Assembly (NCBI RefSeq): GCF_051020985.1 | Contig: NC_135003.1 | Span: 3,372,001 to 3,436,000 of the forward strand | From: Nomia melanderi | Lineage: Eukaryota > Arthropoda > Insecta > Hymenoptera > Halictidae | DNA: 64,000 bases | Reading direction: 5' to 3' | Shown here: positions 1-13,500 of the stretch, piece by piece | Layout: each line of letters starts with the position of its first letter | How positions within the stretch are numbered: position 1 is the first letter of the stretch | The notes under the pieces: model-generated | Databases searched by the model: none | What the model saw: only the letters and a program-made list of their open reading frames with translations | What the model was told of the DNA's origin: nothing | Program-made: the position numbers and the translations under genes

Positions 1-3000
1 TTTTCATCCGGGGCTAATATAAATATTATGGGTTACGGTGTCACGTACTCGGCGTCGATCATAAAATAACCATCACCCCGCCGATCATTCGCCGATTCGA
101 TCTCGCGATACCCCTAAAAGAAGGATATATCCAGGATCGTGGCGGCGTCAACGTGATCACGCGATACAACGAGCCGCGTCTCCGCCGCTCAGATTAAAAA
201 GTTCCTCTCACGGGTATCGCGTAAGTGGCGGTTACCAGGGCCCACGTTTTACAATCATGCCCAGAGACCGGAGGACCGGTGCCCCGCGTACGCGTGTACC
301 CCATACACGCGTCAGTCAGATGTCTTCCGCTACAAACAAACTGTCTTTTAAACAACTTTCCAGTTTCTTTTTTAAGAATTGAGTTAACTCTTTGAGTAGA
401 AACTGTCAGAAAAAAAGAGTCACGCCTGAACGTGCTCTGCGTGCGGAACTTGATTTTGTGAATTATTTTATGAACCTTCCGTAACATAAACAGAATAATC
501 TTCTTACTTCTGTAGAGGAAGTTAATTAAACCTGTAACATTTCAGTTTCTTTTTGGAAGAGTTGTGTCTATAAAGTGTTCGGAAGTGTTTAAGATAGGAG
601 AGTGTTCATGCTAGGAAGAAACAAGCAGTTCGCACTGAATTTGATTTACATAAAAACAAATAATGCCGTTTCAGTCCTACTGCAAGTTTTATTAGTTGAA
701 GAAATAGAAATTGCTGTCATATTGATATAATTATAATTTTAACCCGTTAAAGATTCGTTTTTAAACCTTTCTTCTTTTTTTCTCGTTCGTTTAATGCATG
801 TTTCCTCACAACATTTAAAATACTGACTGCAAACTGATTATATACAGATTTTTTCAAAACAATTCAATTTCCTAGATATAAAATTTTCAAAATACAGTTA
901 TAAATTTTACCCTGCAAATACCTACTAAGAAAACAATCCCCACAAAATTACAACAGAACAGATAAGCCCAACAGAAATTATCGCTTAACGAAAACTCCAA
1001 TAAACTCTACAACTTCCACGATCCAAACCGACATAAAACCGAAACTACATTAAAGACACACATTCCTCGTGTCAGAGGCATTACAAAAACCTAAAGCAAT
1101 CGACGCCATCGCCTCCAACCCAACCCAACCCCTGAAATACAGCCTTAAACCCAAATCCCCAGCGTCAGCTTTCGATAATTCCAACCCGCCCACCATCGGC
1201 AATCCACTTCCCCTGTGCTGCCCCTAAACGCGCGCGCGTGTTCCGCGCGGAAAAGAGCCTCCGACAGCATTATTATTTTTCCCAGCCCGCTAACATTCGT
1301 AACCTCGAGCGAAGTCCAATGCCGAACGGGTCCAGCGTCCGCGGTGGAGAAGCGGCATGTTTTTCTCATGAGCTCACGGCGCATCGCGCGGAGACTCGTT
1401 TGGATCGCGTTTGGAAGACTTCACCTCCGCCTTCCATATATGTAATGATCGGGCCCCTCGGGTGGGGTGACGCGAGCGGCGGGGCAAGCGGGAGGGGATG
1501 AAGGAGGGAGAAGAAAGGTCCCGGGAAGCGGGACCGAGAAGGGACGAACGAAGGAACCGGCGTGGAAAGAAGGCGAAAGAAAAAGAGGCAGTTGGTCCGA
1601 GGAGGACGGAACGACGAGGAACACGAGCGGCGAGGTCCCGAGAGCGCGGGCCCCACCTAGACGCGTGGGACCGACACCCACGATCCTTGCATCAACGTAC
1701 CGACTCTCATCGCGCACACGCGGCACTTACATATAGCAGGGTTTTACGACGGGGAGACAGCCTGTCGTAGTAATAAGAGGGGCCCTGGCCACGCGCGCCG
1801 GGTCTGCCAACCACTCCGGGAACGGAGGGCCGATCTCTCTACCTACCTCTTTGCCAACGTTGCTCTTTCATTTCTGATCACGCCGATAACGACCGATCTA
1901 GCCGATCGGCCTGATCGCGATAGAAGATAGACCGCGCGCGCCTAAGCCCATTGATTTCGTTTGTGGGAAAAGTGGATGACGTGGGTTTCGGGTATGGTTG
2001 GTGGTCCTGGAAAAGCACTTCGGTTTTTATTATTGCTGTTCGACAGGGGTTTGGAGGATGAAGATGAGGATTATTGGTGAAAATGCTGCTGGAATCTAGA
2101 TGTCGGATTATTTTAGGAGCGCTCTGTGAGCTTCTGCTGTGATTTTATTAAGAGGCGAATACACGATGATATTGTTTTCTAGAGTGGTACTTTGCGATGT
2201 TAATTTCGTACTGGGGGTATGCAAATGCTAGAAAGAGAGTAAATGCTGTAATACGTTGATTTGATTACTATTTCTTTGTAATTGTACCTTATTAAATAAT
2301 TTCCCACTTTTGGCTGAAGAATGCATGTATGTCAGTAAGTTAATTGTTCGAGTATCGAGTTATCTAATTTATTAATACCTAAAAATATAATTGATGATTC
2401 AAACAGAAGGGATGCTTGAATGTGGATATCTAAAATTAAAATAGTTTAATAAAGTATTTTCTTAAGTTTTTAATTTTATATACGTCCATATACAAATTGC
2501 TAGGTGACCACCACAATAATTAATCAAACGTAAAGAACTATTACTTCTCGGTACACCTAATATTAGAAGCATACCATTAAAGAAACTGCTGATTCAAATC
2601 GTAAAGAATTCCTGTAGCAGCGTAAAACTCACACAGATTTATGGTTCGACCTAACGTTAAGAGGTCATCATCGAACCATAACGATCGCATGACACGATGC
2701 ATTTGCGGCGGCCGTGTTCACGCGACGCGCCCATACCGAGAAAGTCATTTCAACTTGGGGGACGAAAGGTGGGAACGTAACACGAGCAACCCCGGCTGGA
2801 ACTATATCGGTTTCCTGTTCTCTGAAATTCCGCCGGCGCGGTTTCCACTTGGCTCTCGCGCCACATATTATTCAAGCCTGAAAGCCGATATTCCGGGTCT
2901 TACACGTGTTACCTGTTGGCAACACGGGCTTCCTGATAGGCAAGACGGATCGCCGCGCGAGAAATCGTACGTGAATTTACAGGAAACGAGTAGGTGGCTG

Positions 3001-6000
3001 GACGCTGCGTGGCGAGCATTTCGAGCAAGGGAGGATTACACGAGCGACTTCACGAAATAATGGTCGGTCTATTAGCGGCAACGGTGAATAATCGTGTTAA
3101 GGGAATTGGCTGTTAATTAGGAAACGAAGGGTTGGAATGATTAATGGTACGGAGGCGTGAAGCCGTATCGGTGCGTGTACACGCGCGCGCGTCCGCGCTT
3201 TGTTTCGTTATCTGCGGACGATTGTCCGGGGACCATTTTTAAACCGGTGACGAGTCAATGCGAAGACAAAGTTTCCTCTCGAACGGACAATTATGCCGCA
3301 CGATGGACGTGTCGATAAAACGGCTCGCATTAATCACGTATTCGTATTCCCAGACCCGTCACTGGGCAACATGCAAGATTTATTTCGTTGCTTCTAAATG
3401 CGCGCCACTGATTGATCTTAATCCCGTCCCCTCGTATGCCGTCTCTATCGGCTTTCGAGTATCTCCTAACCACCCAGGTGCGTCGTAATTTGAACAACTA
3501 AATCTCTGCTCCGCTAACTATTTTAACATCGGGCTGAATGGACCTAATCTGCCGGCGGTTTCGATCGCTTCGCCGGTTGGAAGCTTGGATAGTGGGTACA
3601 CTTTTGGGATTCTTTTACAGCACAGCGGGTTGATGGAAATTGATTATTCTTTGACTACAATAACCCAATGTGACGAGGTAATTAGATGAAACGTTAGATT
3701 TTAAGGAGTATTTTGTTGACGTTGTAAGTGGATTCACAAAACAGTCTAATGAAAGGTTAGATGATTGTATACAAGCACTTGTAGAATATATGAAATTAAG
3801 AAATCAAAATGTCGAGACTCGACTTTTGTCTGTGAAACTTTGAGAATTGAGATTTTCAGGAAAGCGTTGTTGGCAAAGTTATAATTCAAAAATTGACAGC
3901 AAGGATTACATCATTTCAATTTCTTAACTGTAAAAGAGATATTCGCGAACGGCTGTCCGCACGAAATGAAAACCAGTCGGTGAACGGATAGCGAGCAATT
4001 TGCAGTCCGCAGTGAAAACATGCCATTAGCCGTCCCCGACGACACTCGAGGGATGGAAATAACGGATCGATAATAAATCACGCGTTTTCCGCATGGAATC
4101 GAGAATTTATGGAAAGGTGTACACGGAACGCTTAGACGTAACTGTCCATATATCATAATTAAATGGCAAAGAAGTGCTCCGCGCATCATGGACACCGATA
4201 ACTCTCGCCGTGACTTCGAAAAGCGGACGACTTGTTCGCTCCACCTCCGCAATCCTGTTTATGCATCGCCGGGATCTTAGGAAATTATTAGATGTCGATG
4301 TATCACTTGCGCGACAGTCTGTAACGGTGCTAACCGTTGATACCGTGTGTATCCCGCTTTTTTTCTTCTTCTACCTCTGGCTTATTTGCAACGAAACAAG
4401 CAAAAACGCATGACAGGCCTGAACTGCTTATTCGATCAGACTTCGACTTCGCTTATTTTTGATAGAACCGAGTGAGCAATATGACAGTGTGAATTGGACA
4501 GAGAAAACTTGCACAGTCACACTCGATAATTAACACTTTGCCTGGTAGGTAAATTCTGGAAATTCCCACGTTGCTAAGTCCCACGCTTTTTTTGCTCGTA
4601 TACAGGACGTACGAATAACATTCAGTGGTTTGTTCTTCTCGAATAGAATTATGTAAGTTTACATTGTACAATTTTTTATTTTGGTATCTCATCTTTTACT
4701 TTGTGATTGTTTGTATTTTATAACAATACCAAGCGAAAATATGTGATTCGGATATATTTTACCTTTAAGTTTGTAAACTCGAAATTGATCTCAATTAAAG
4801 TTTAAGTAAACTACGAATCTTAATTTACTTAAACAATTAAAAACTCTGTAACTCCAGAAATATTAGCGTATTTAGAAATAGAACTTTGTGAGGAAAACCA
4901 ATCTCAGGTAAGTTTATCTTTTATCATATGATTTACATGTATCACGTTTACATACATTTTCAAAATTTATACGACTTACCTAATAAGACTTACCTAAGCA
5001 TAAAAATATTCTCTTTCACATGACAATATCGATATAAACATACTGCTACAACACCTGTCTCTGGAAAAAAATACTTCTCTTCAAAATTTTTAAATCATAA
5101 ATAAGCCAAACAAGATAACATATAGTCCCGCTGAAAGGAAATATTAATAACCTTGAATCGTTCTTGACCCTTCAACCTTGAACTCAAGAAACACTGCCAC
5201 AAAACCAGACGAACCCTTTACCAAACATTCTTACCTAACTTCTCACAACAACACAAGAATTATCCAAACGACCTATCTTAAGAACTCCACCTCATATTTA
5301 AATTACATCCGATCTATTTAAAACTCAGTCGATATTCAAGTAACCAGGTACCCCTCTCGGATCAATAACAATGCACGAAATTACATTGTACGACTATAAA
5401 GCCTGTTCGTGAGTGCAAGCTTAAAGTCGCATCGACTTCAGTGATTAAGATTAGCGATTAGAGGGGGCTATGATTAAAAATGGCGGAGGCCCGATAAGGA
5501 GTATACCGTTCGGTTTCTCTTCCCACACGAGGCAGCGAAACGAGAGGCATAAAACGCATTCGCGTGGTGAACGGTGGGAGAAAGCGCGCGCGGCGGGTCG
5601 TGACGCGCTCGTCGCGTCGCGCGGAAGCAACCGAGAGCACCAAGAGGACCGATACACATGTTGCGTTATTAATATTGGCTACACTCCGGCACCGTCAGAA
5701 TCCGGGAAGCCCCCCTCGATTTCTCGCTCATCCTTTTTTTTCCACGCGGCCTGGAATCTCGTCCCGAAGTGTATAATCTTGCGCGCGAAGTTTGGGGACA
5801 CGCCGCGCCACCACCCGGCAATCTGCATACGCTTACGCCGCTATACAGGCCAGACAACCCAAAACCCTCGCACGAAAAAGACCAAATAGGGGCGGCCCGT
5901 CGATAACGCGACCTGTCGTCGACCCTTCTCCAAAACGTTTTCTTCGATATGACGGATCGGAGTTCGGTAAAAAGTAGATTTGTGACGGGCAGGCTATATT

Positions 6001-6068
6001 CGAGTTGTTTTGGTATAATATTTAGCTAAGATAATGATTTATTTATTTATTCGTGTGCTTCGTAGAGA
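1..6068. other. Non-coding stretch with three GC-rich blocks
   Basis: No coding gene is supported here. GC- and CpG-rich blocks lie at about 1100-1960, 2640-3500 and 5400-5960, separated by AT-rich DNA. The block at about 1490-1640 is strongly purine-rich on the + strand. Open frames inside the blocks overlap one another on both strands and show no recognisable domain or clear splice structure, so I treat them as by-products of low stop-codon density. Regulatory function is possible but is inference. Confidence 0.5.
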
Positions 6069-6315
6069 TTAACCATTTAACTGCGTTTGACAAGGATACT
6101 CGTCATCTTACAGCTTGACATGATACTAATTCTTTCATGAATTTTTTATTTTTTGATATAAATATGTAATTTTCCTTTCTTTTACTTTGGTTAATTACTA
6201 AAATATACCCTAGGTGCATTCGTCCTGCGTTTAACGAGTACATACATCATTTTTTTATTTTATTGTGTGCGAAACAAAAGATTTTTTAAACTAAATTCCA
6301 TAGTGAACAGGTTAA
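6069..6315. mobile_element. TTAA-flanked miniature element, copy 1 of a dispersed family
   Basis: The element starts TTAACCATTTAACTGCG and ends CATAGTGAACAGGTTAA, giving imperfect terminal inverted repeats bounded by TTAA. About 247 bp long, it encodes nothing. A second copy lies at 25235-25484 and matches through most of its length, including the internal motif CATTCGTCCTGCGTTTRACG. TTAA target sites with CC...GG termini are typical of piggyBac-type elements, so this is probably a non-autonomous piggyBac-like MITE. The superfamily assignment is inferred from the ends only. Confidence 0.7.
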
Positions 6316-6616
6316 TCCATTCGTTGCCAACTACCGTGCATCGTTCAGAAGATGAGCCCTGTAAGGAATGTGGTCTAATTGGTTAGCTTTTATCTTTCTC
6401 ATTTCATTTTTGATACTAGTTTGCTATTCGTCAATACGATTACATGAAATCAATCAAAATCAGAAGCAAAACACGTAGCGAGAGATCCCTATGGTCCCTG
6501 TGCTGTTGCGGGGCTCATCTCCTGAACAGTGCACAGTACAATGAGTTGTCTTTTTAAGATTAATTTTCGACAATAAAGACGAGACGTTCTTATTTCTCCT
6601 GCAGCAAACGGGTTAA
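6312..6616. mobile_element. Second TTAA miniature element abutting the first, with a long internal hairpin
   Basis: This 305-bp unit shares its left TTAA with the right end of the preceding element. Its ends are TTAATCCATTCGTTGCC and GCAGCAAACGGGTTAA, an imperfect inverted pair. Inside are two 30-bp arms, 6332-6361 and 6509-6538, that are reverse complements at 25 of 30 positions; all five differences are transitions. It has no coding capacity. A piggyBac-like MITE is the simplest reading; the internal arms could also be an older nested element. Confidence 0.6.
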
Positions 6617-8583
6617 TTAACCCTATGTTACGATATCGAATCTTATATAGAAAGAATTTCAGAAAGAAAACAAAGATATCAAATAACGTACAAAGTATAT
6701 GTCTAGGGCAAATGTGTCGTCGAACAAAAAAACACCTTTAAAGTAGTCTGAACATTATTTATATTATATTTAAAATAGCATGTTTAGAATTATATTAATT
6801 AATTCTGAGAGAAGGTAAATTCAAATTTCAGATTTATTCAAATTTTATCGGTAAAATATTTATTTAAGGTAGTTAGGACCAAAAATTCTTATTATTTGGA
6901 CACTTTATTTGAATAATAATTTTCGTTTATTGGTTATTCATGGAAAATTATTTGGTTTATCCATACCAGCAATTCATTTCGATAATTCTATTTATTTATT
7001 CCAATAATTTCCCGTCATTTATTTCAATAAACCGTCTCCATGTGTTTGAATAACAATGCAAATCATTTTTAATGAGTACCTTTGATTCGATGTATATTTT
7101 ATCGATTAAGTAAGGTAATACCTTCCTCCGCAACCACAGAAATTATTTACTTATGCATATATAATGAATTTATCATTGAATAATACAAAGCAAAGGAACA
7201 ATACAAAGATGGTGAACGATGGCGACACAAATTTGTTTTAATTGTAATAAAATGAAATACTATGACTTTGAACATTTATCTCAAAAATCTTAAAATCTCT
7301 AAATTTATAAAAAAAGATTAAGTGACTAGTAACATAAAATTACCAATGATTTTCTTAATTAACATGGATGTAGATTCCAATTCTAAAGATACGTAAGACA
7401 CATTTTCACGTGATCTTAAGAGTTAAATGCTTTAGTGTCATGATAAATTGTCTTTTAGAAAATAGACATTTAACATTACTTATCCTACAATCAAAGAGCC
7501 ATATATGTTCAAAAAGAATATAATTTCCCAAGCATCGCGTAAAAACCCACAGTTCAACCCTTATGTCCTCAACCGATTACCTGGGTACCCATTTAAAAAT
7601 CTTCCATTCAATTTTATTTTGATCTGAAAATTCGACAAAATTGCTTTGAATCCCTATTTTTTCACATTTTCATGTAGACTTTTGCTTCTAAAATGAACAA
7701 TTTACACAAAAATATTGCAATTCCAAAATTTAGATAGATACAGACATTTTGCTTGCTATGTAAGGGTTAAACGATCGATTCCTAAAAAAGGTGGCAAAAT
7801 AAATTGCTCCTTTCGCAGAAAATAAGTTGTATCCAAAGATCACGTGAAACCCTACAATTTAAACCCCGACTCATTAAAAATACGCCCTCAAACACCAGAC
7901 CCTTGTCTCTTACCAACGTTTGAAGCTCGAAAGGGAGCAAGAAGAAAACGAAAAATCTCGCCGATTCAAATTGGATATAAGTGAAAGCACAAAGGGAACG
8001 GCGCGCGGCGGGCCGAATAGGTCCGCCGTGGAAAAATAAAACGTAACGAGGCTGGCCGGGGCCAGGAAAGGGCGAGACCGTCGCTGGAAGATCCTTAGAC
8101 GCGTAAGCCCCGGCTTTTATTATTGATAGTTACACGGCCGCGAGGCCAGCGGGGCATGTACGAAATTAATTTCATACACCGGGTGAGTCCCAATATATTC
8201 GACGTGGATAGTGCATAAATCAACGATCGAATGCATTAGCTTCCAAAGGGCCACGCGATTATAGCGTTTAAAAGCGCGTGCTTTTGGCGTTCGCGCGCCG
8301 AAGGGGAACCTCCTCGGGTATCCGTGAGGATGAAAAGAGTGGGATCAAGAGAGGGAGACGGATCGAACGAGAATTTCGAGGCCGTGGAAAAGGACGAGAC
8401 GGTCCTTCGCGGTCCATTCGCGCCCACGCGCGCGAATTAAAGAACCTCGGATAAGGTAACAAGCGACGCCGCGAAAAGGGGCTAGGGTGAAAGAGAGACG
8501 GCCGCGGAAAAAACGTGTCGAAGACCACCGACGGCAAAACTGAAAACCATGGAAATGTGTGGGACGTGGAATTCAAGTGTTAC

Positions 8584-8606
8584 TGGTGGTGATGGTGGTG
8601 GTGGTG
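8584..8606 (+). repeat. TGG/GTG trinucleotide microsatellite
   Basis: A short run of TGG units with one GAT interruption lies in the GC-rich block. Open frames cross it, but no conserved protein surrounds it. Confidence 0.8.
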
Positions 8607-8783
8607 CATCGACGCACCATGAGAATCGACCGGTCACGGGGAAGAACATCGTGGCGCCACATCGACATTTTTACCGAAACGCTCCTCGAACACGCGTTGC
8701 TTTTCTTCTGTTTCTGCTTTTTCTCCCGCTCTCTTACCGCCCTGAATATTCTTCAGTTGCTTCCACCTCTGATTCGCGTCTTG

Positions 8784-9003
8784 TTGACGTTATTTTTACC
8801 GAAGGTGTTGTAAGACACTTCTTAAATTTTAACTTAAAGTTGTTTTCTAAATTTAGTTATTTCTTCTCGATTGACTTTTTGACTGTTTTTATAATGATTG
8901 TAATATTATTTTGTGTGATACATGTTTGTATTAGATTGTGTTAAATTGTTTATTAGATTGCAATAGGTAATTTAAAAGATTTTATTAAATTAAAGCGACG
9001 TTA
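8784..9003. repeat. Dispersed repeat, copy 1
   Basis: This roughly 220-bp AT-rich unit resembles 36787-37000 along its length. Shared landmarks in order are a GAAGGTGT motif, TTAACTTAAAGTT, a TTATTTCTYCTC motif and ATTTTATTAAATTA near the end. Similarity is by eye and not gap-free. It probably belongs to a non-autonomous transposon family; no coding capacity is seen. Confidence 0.55.
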
Positions 9004-9473
9004 ATCCCTTAACGTGTAATTAAAATGGTATTGACTACGGCGCAGAATTAGTATTTAGTATTATGACTAAGAAACAGGACATGTGGCCCATTTCTGATCT
9101 GTTCTTTGTAATTCTTAAAAAGATGCAGAAGGTTCTTTAAGAAATTATAAAATAATTTGACTTCATAATACTCAAATTACAGTATAGATCTTTGGTTTAC
9201 CTACATCTTTATAAAATTTTACTGCTCTGTAATTCTAGTGTTAATTTAGCTTAACAGTTATGTAAACTTGAAAGCTGAACAAAATATTTATATCGCCAAA
9301 TATAATTTGACACATTCAAAAAGTAAAGCATCAATGAACGTTTCCTCTGAATTAGGTATTACTGTTGTGTCCTTCTAGCTATCATCAAAATTATTTATTG
9401 TTATTTTAATAGCAGATTATTATTTAACAATGAAAACCAAAGAAATTTCATTTAATAATATCAATATACAATA

Positions 9474-9916
9474 TTAACACATTGACTACCACGAATGTCA
9501 CCGATACCCGAACATTCTAAATTCCTTGAAAACATTTGCAATAAGAAAATTGACGCCGAATAAAAATATTTAGTAATAAGTTACTTGTAAGTAACTAAAC
9601 AATAGTATAACGTAAGAACTATGATATCAAATCATTAGTAATTACTTCTAATATCATTTGTCTCTTTTATAAAAGAACAATATACAAATAACAATACACT
9701 AACAAAACTAATAATATACAAAATGCTAAAAATTCTCACGGCAGTGAACGTATTAATAGAAAAGGATCTTAGACACTAACCAAAATAATAAAATAAAACA
9801 ATATAGATTATCACGTTCAGAGGAAACAGTTTTCGACGTCTTGCAGACGTCAGCGTTTAAAATGACATACGAAACAAATGACGTTTCCGAAACGTAGTCG
9901 TGTGTCAAGGGGTTAA
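9474..9916. mobile_element. TTAA-flanked element, about 443 bp
   Basis: It begins TTAACACATTGACTACCACG and ends in a segment whose reverse complement begins TTAACCCCTTGACACACGAC. The terminal repeats match at 11 of the first 13 bases and are bounded by TTAA on both sides. No transposase frame is present. This fits a degenerate piggyBac-like non-autonomous element. Confidence 0.5.
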
Positions 9917-11550
9917 TTCCCCTCGCACGCGGTACGCACGCGCGCCACGCGTGTAATTGATACGACGGTATTTCGTATCGCGCGAGATACAGTGTAAACA
10001 CGGCTAGAAAACGCTACAAAGGTAATACGACAAATATATTGGGCGTGTATGCAAATACGGCGCGGGCCGTGGCGAATAATCCGCGGGACGGATGATTGCC
10101 CGCGGGTGCAATATTCCCGCGGAGATCGGGCTCTCGAGTACCTCAGCCGCATGGAACGCCTACCTTTGACATTTTATAATTCTATGCTAATTAAATCCTC
10201 GAACATCATCCTTCGCCACGATAATAAAGTACGTCTTCGACTCACAACGTGGATGTTGCGAGCAGACGCCGCCGTTCCTGCGCAGCCCGTGGGTACATTC
10301 GACGCCGTTGAGGAACATCGGATCGGAAATTTATCGCTGTTTAGGGAAAAAGAAGAAATAAAAGGCGACGAGGATTGCATTTTTGTAATTGTCGTTTTAT
10401 CTGTTTTTTGTTGATAATGTAAGCGGTCTTTGTGTACGCAAGCTGAGACATCTTTTTGATGTTACGGCTTTAAAATTAATGCTTTGTTCATTGAATACAT
10501 GGTAGGATACTTTTAAGCTATATCGTATGTATATAGTTATAATATAAATTAGTAGTATAAATACTGTATAATTTGTAAATATAAATAGTAATTATACTAA
10601 TATTTAATATAGTGAAAATCATTGTTTCCAAATTATTGTTTCCATCGCAACCATCGAAAAATTTGATCAAAATATAATAGAATTTAAAGTAATGGGATGG
10701 ATTGCTTGGAAATACGAAAAGAAAACAATTTTAACAACATGTGACAGAGTTTATTCATTTTTAAGATAATGCAATTCATTGAATGTATCAATATTATATT
10801 TGGTTTAAATCATAACACTGTTTGGTTGGTCTAGTGATTACATAAAGGATTAAGAAAAGAAAATTCAGGTTTGTTAAATTTATTTATTGAAAATGTACTA
10901 AAATACATTGAATTGTAATTCTGACTACGATTGGAGAACCATTCCGGTTCTGAAAACTATTCAGTCTTTACGGCTCCTGGACAGTACCGAGACTGGATCT
11001 TTATCAGGCGACTTTTTACGAGGCATACAGGGAGAGTCAGAAGAGTAAGGACCGCCGATGCGTCTTGGCTCAGTTTCTCAGAGCGCCAACTATCCTTGTG
11101 AACATGCCCTTTCTCGTGCTTCAAAGACAGCCGAAATTGTTATCGCAAGCGCAGCAGCTGCACAGTATCTTTTCTTTTCTCTTCTCACGAAATGAAACTT
11201 GAGTAGCCACTGTTTGATTTGTCTAGTCACTGCTAAGAAACAATTTTTCTTTCCATAAACTACTTCATTTAAAAGTCGCATCAACATCAAATTTGTTTAG
11301 CAACTATTTTTACAATTTACATTTGTTTACTAATTAAGGTTATTATATCACAAATACAGTGCAAGTAATAAATCAACCTTGGTGTGACTCGAATCACCTA
11401 TTCACTATTTGTTCGTTTTGTTATTTCATTGCTCCTAATTTCATTATTAAAAGCTAATAGATTACAAACATTTTCTTAATATGAGGGTAGAATTTTAAAA
11501 AACAGTTAACAATAGTAAGTAAGAAAAGCTTCAAAACCACCAGAAAAACC
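9917..11550. other. Non-coding stretch with a CpG-rich block at 9.9-10.4 kb
   Basis: A CpG-rich block to about 10370 is followed by AT-rich DNA and a moderately GC-rich patch near 10930-11170. I see no supported exon, RNA gene or repeat family in it. Confidence 0.45.
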
Positions 11551-11826
11551 AAATTTCAGCAAAGTAATGCTGCCATACAAACGGTAAAAATTATCCATGA
11601 ATATTTTTTAAAAAAGAAAATTTTTGTTTTGGAATGAACGGCGTGCTCCGCAGACCTCAGTATAATTGAGAACTGTTGGGGATTATTATCAAAAGCTGTC
11701 TACGCAGGAGGTAGACAATTTGAAAATTTAAATGATTTAGAAAGTTATGTTTACATATTAGTAGACGGTATTCTTTATGTATCATTTGCACCTTCCCTAT
11801 ACCATAATTATAACGGAAGGAATTAA
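11551..11826 (+). pseudogene. Tc3-type mariner transposase fossil (C-terminal part)
   Basis: One frame from 11551 to a TAA at 11824-11826 reads as the distal catalytic region of a Tc1/Tc3-family transposase. It includes FQQSNAAIQT (family form near FQQDNA.IHT), then ADLSIIENCWGLLSKAVY and GGRQFENLNDLESYV. The first motif has Ser where the second catalytic Asp is expected. A TGA at 11635-11637 stands where the family usually has Trp before the Pro-rich motif. The Glu of the IEN motif is kept. The N-terminal DNA-binding half is missing and no terminal repeats were found, so it is an inactive, decayed fragment. Confidence 0.8.
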
Positions 11827-13466
11827 AAATAGCACACGTGTGCTATCTTTTTCTTTGGGAGCGTTTGTAATTCAAGGTAAATATAAGGTAAATTTACGAA
11901 AGGTACGATAAATAACAGAGGAAGTAGAAGGACTAATTAAAAGGAAATTTTAATTCCAGAACAGAAATGAACTGAGAATGATTAGAATTAGGAAACTGAA
12001 AAAAATAAGGGAGGAAAATAAAAAACTTTTCTAAAATTTCTTCCCTCAAATTGTATAAATATTATTAAAAACTTTATTTATCATCAAAAATAACAAAAAT
12101 ATATTAGAACATCGAAATAAATAGTATACCCTGTGCAATAGATTAAAGAAAACAATAACCCCACAGTAAATAAGAATATTTATCTATCCGTTGACAATAT
12201 CGATATCAGTATTCCAACCCATTATACGTAAACTGTTAAATTTATATTCTCTAAAGAACTATATAATATTATTTTCACACATGCACAAATTTCAAAATAT
12301 GTACTATCCGACGAGTACAGCATTCTCATTATCAATTTTAAATACTTCTGCGGACCAGTATGTACGATACCGAAAAATGACCATCAACATTTCACAAAAA
12401 CATAGGTTTCGCGTGCAACGAAAAAACAGAGAACACTTAAAATAACAATATATCTATAGATGTCATGGAGCTTATTAGCAGACAGTTTGATTAGATAATA
12501 ATTTTTAAAGTCACCCTGCTTTTATGAATTTTACACATGAGGCAATCGGATAGGATTATTGAAATATGATGTGCAATAACATATAATCCATACAATTTCT
12601 TGTATTTCTTTCAAGTCTTTTTACTTTTCTTGAGCTACATTTGCAGCATCGATTGTCAGATCATTCCACAAGTAGTATTCTTACATCTCTTTTCTTATTT
12701 TCTGAATAATTAAAGAAACAATTATCTCTTTATAAAAAACGTTTAAAATCTTTCTTTATAAGAAGGTTATCGTATTTATTTATTCACAGAATTTAAATCA
12801 AGTTTCAATACCGGTCATTTGCCGATCACGGTACGTTTAATGTTAAAGAGCCAATCAATTCGTCGATTCACGTGAAAATTCCGTGCAGAAGCGGTCCCCG
12901 TCGAAGGAGGAAATTCTTTGAAGCGGTTTTTGGGGCCCGCTACAACCCTCCGTCCCTCCGCCAATTACACCGTGACTAATGCCTCGTGGCCGCGGGCTGC
13001 TTTTCGAAATTCATCAAAATAAAATCAGTAGACCACCGCCGTGGAGATAATTCATCGCCGACTGAACGTTCGGTCCGCGCGGCGTGTGCACGCTCTAGAC
13101 ACGGCATTTTTACGGCGTCAAATCACGCTGCGAACGGGTGGAGTTAAGGCTGAGAGGAGGAGGGGGCCGGGGGACGATGGAAAAAATTGACGCGCACCTG
13201 TATGCCCGCCGAATTAGCATATCTCCGTTTCGAGAATGTAAAAAGAAAGGGAAAAGGAGGGAAGGGGCGGTAATAAGCGCGACAGAGTCGCCGCACTTTC
13301 TCGACCTTATTTGATATTCGGAATGGCAGTCGGGATGGTTGACGCCGGGGATCGAGAAATTACGAGGAAACGTTTTCATGCGGGGCGAGACGTGTTTCCT
13401 TTTTCACCCTGGCCACGGCCGGCCCACTCCGCCGCGAATTCCCGTCGCGGCCGCGTCCAATCCCGA

Positions 13467-13500
13467 GATTAATCAAGCTTATTAAATTAACTGCCAATTA
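13467..13500. promoter_or_regulatory. Cluster of ATTA homeodomain cores in a GC-rich block
   Basis: Within 34 bp the sequence carries several ATTA/TAAT cores (GATTAATC, TTATTAAATTAA, CCAATTAC) inside an otherwise GC-rich block. This is the kind of density seen in homeodomain-bound enhancers, but short AT motifs are common by chance. The call is tentative. Confidence 0.2.

Larger units (their letters stand above)
6617..9473. other. Non-coding DNA with a GC-rich block at 7.9-8.8 kb
   Basis: AT-rich sequence runs from 6617 to about 7900, then a CpG-rich block to about 8760. No gene is supported. The block carries a TGG microsatellite and is followed by one copy of a dispersed repeat that recurs near 36.8 kb, both listed separately. 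Confidence 0.5.

Noticed and set aside
2641..3060. 139-codon + strand open frame beginning at an ATG
   Set aside because: It lies in a GC-rich block where stops are rare. It has no domain, no splice or poly(A) context and a composition rich in Arg, Trp and Cys, as expected from chance reading of CpG-rich DNA.
11380..11400. Sequence resembling a tRNA B box on the minus strand (GGTGATTCGAGTC)
   Set aside because: No A box or cloverleaf could be drawn around it.
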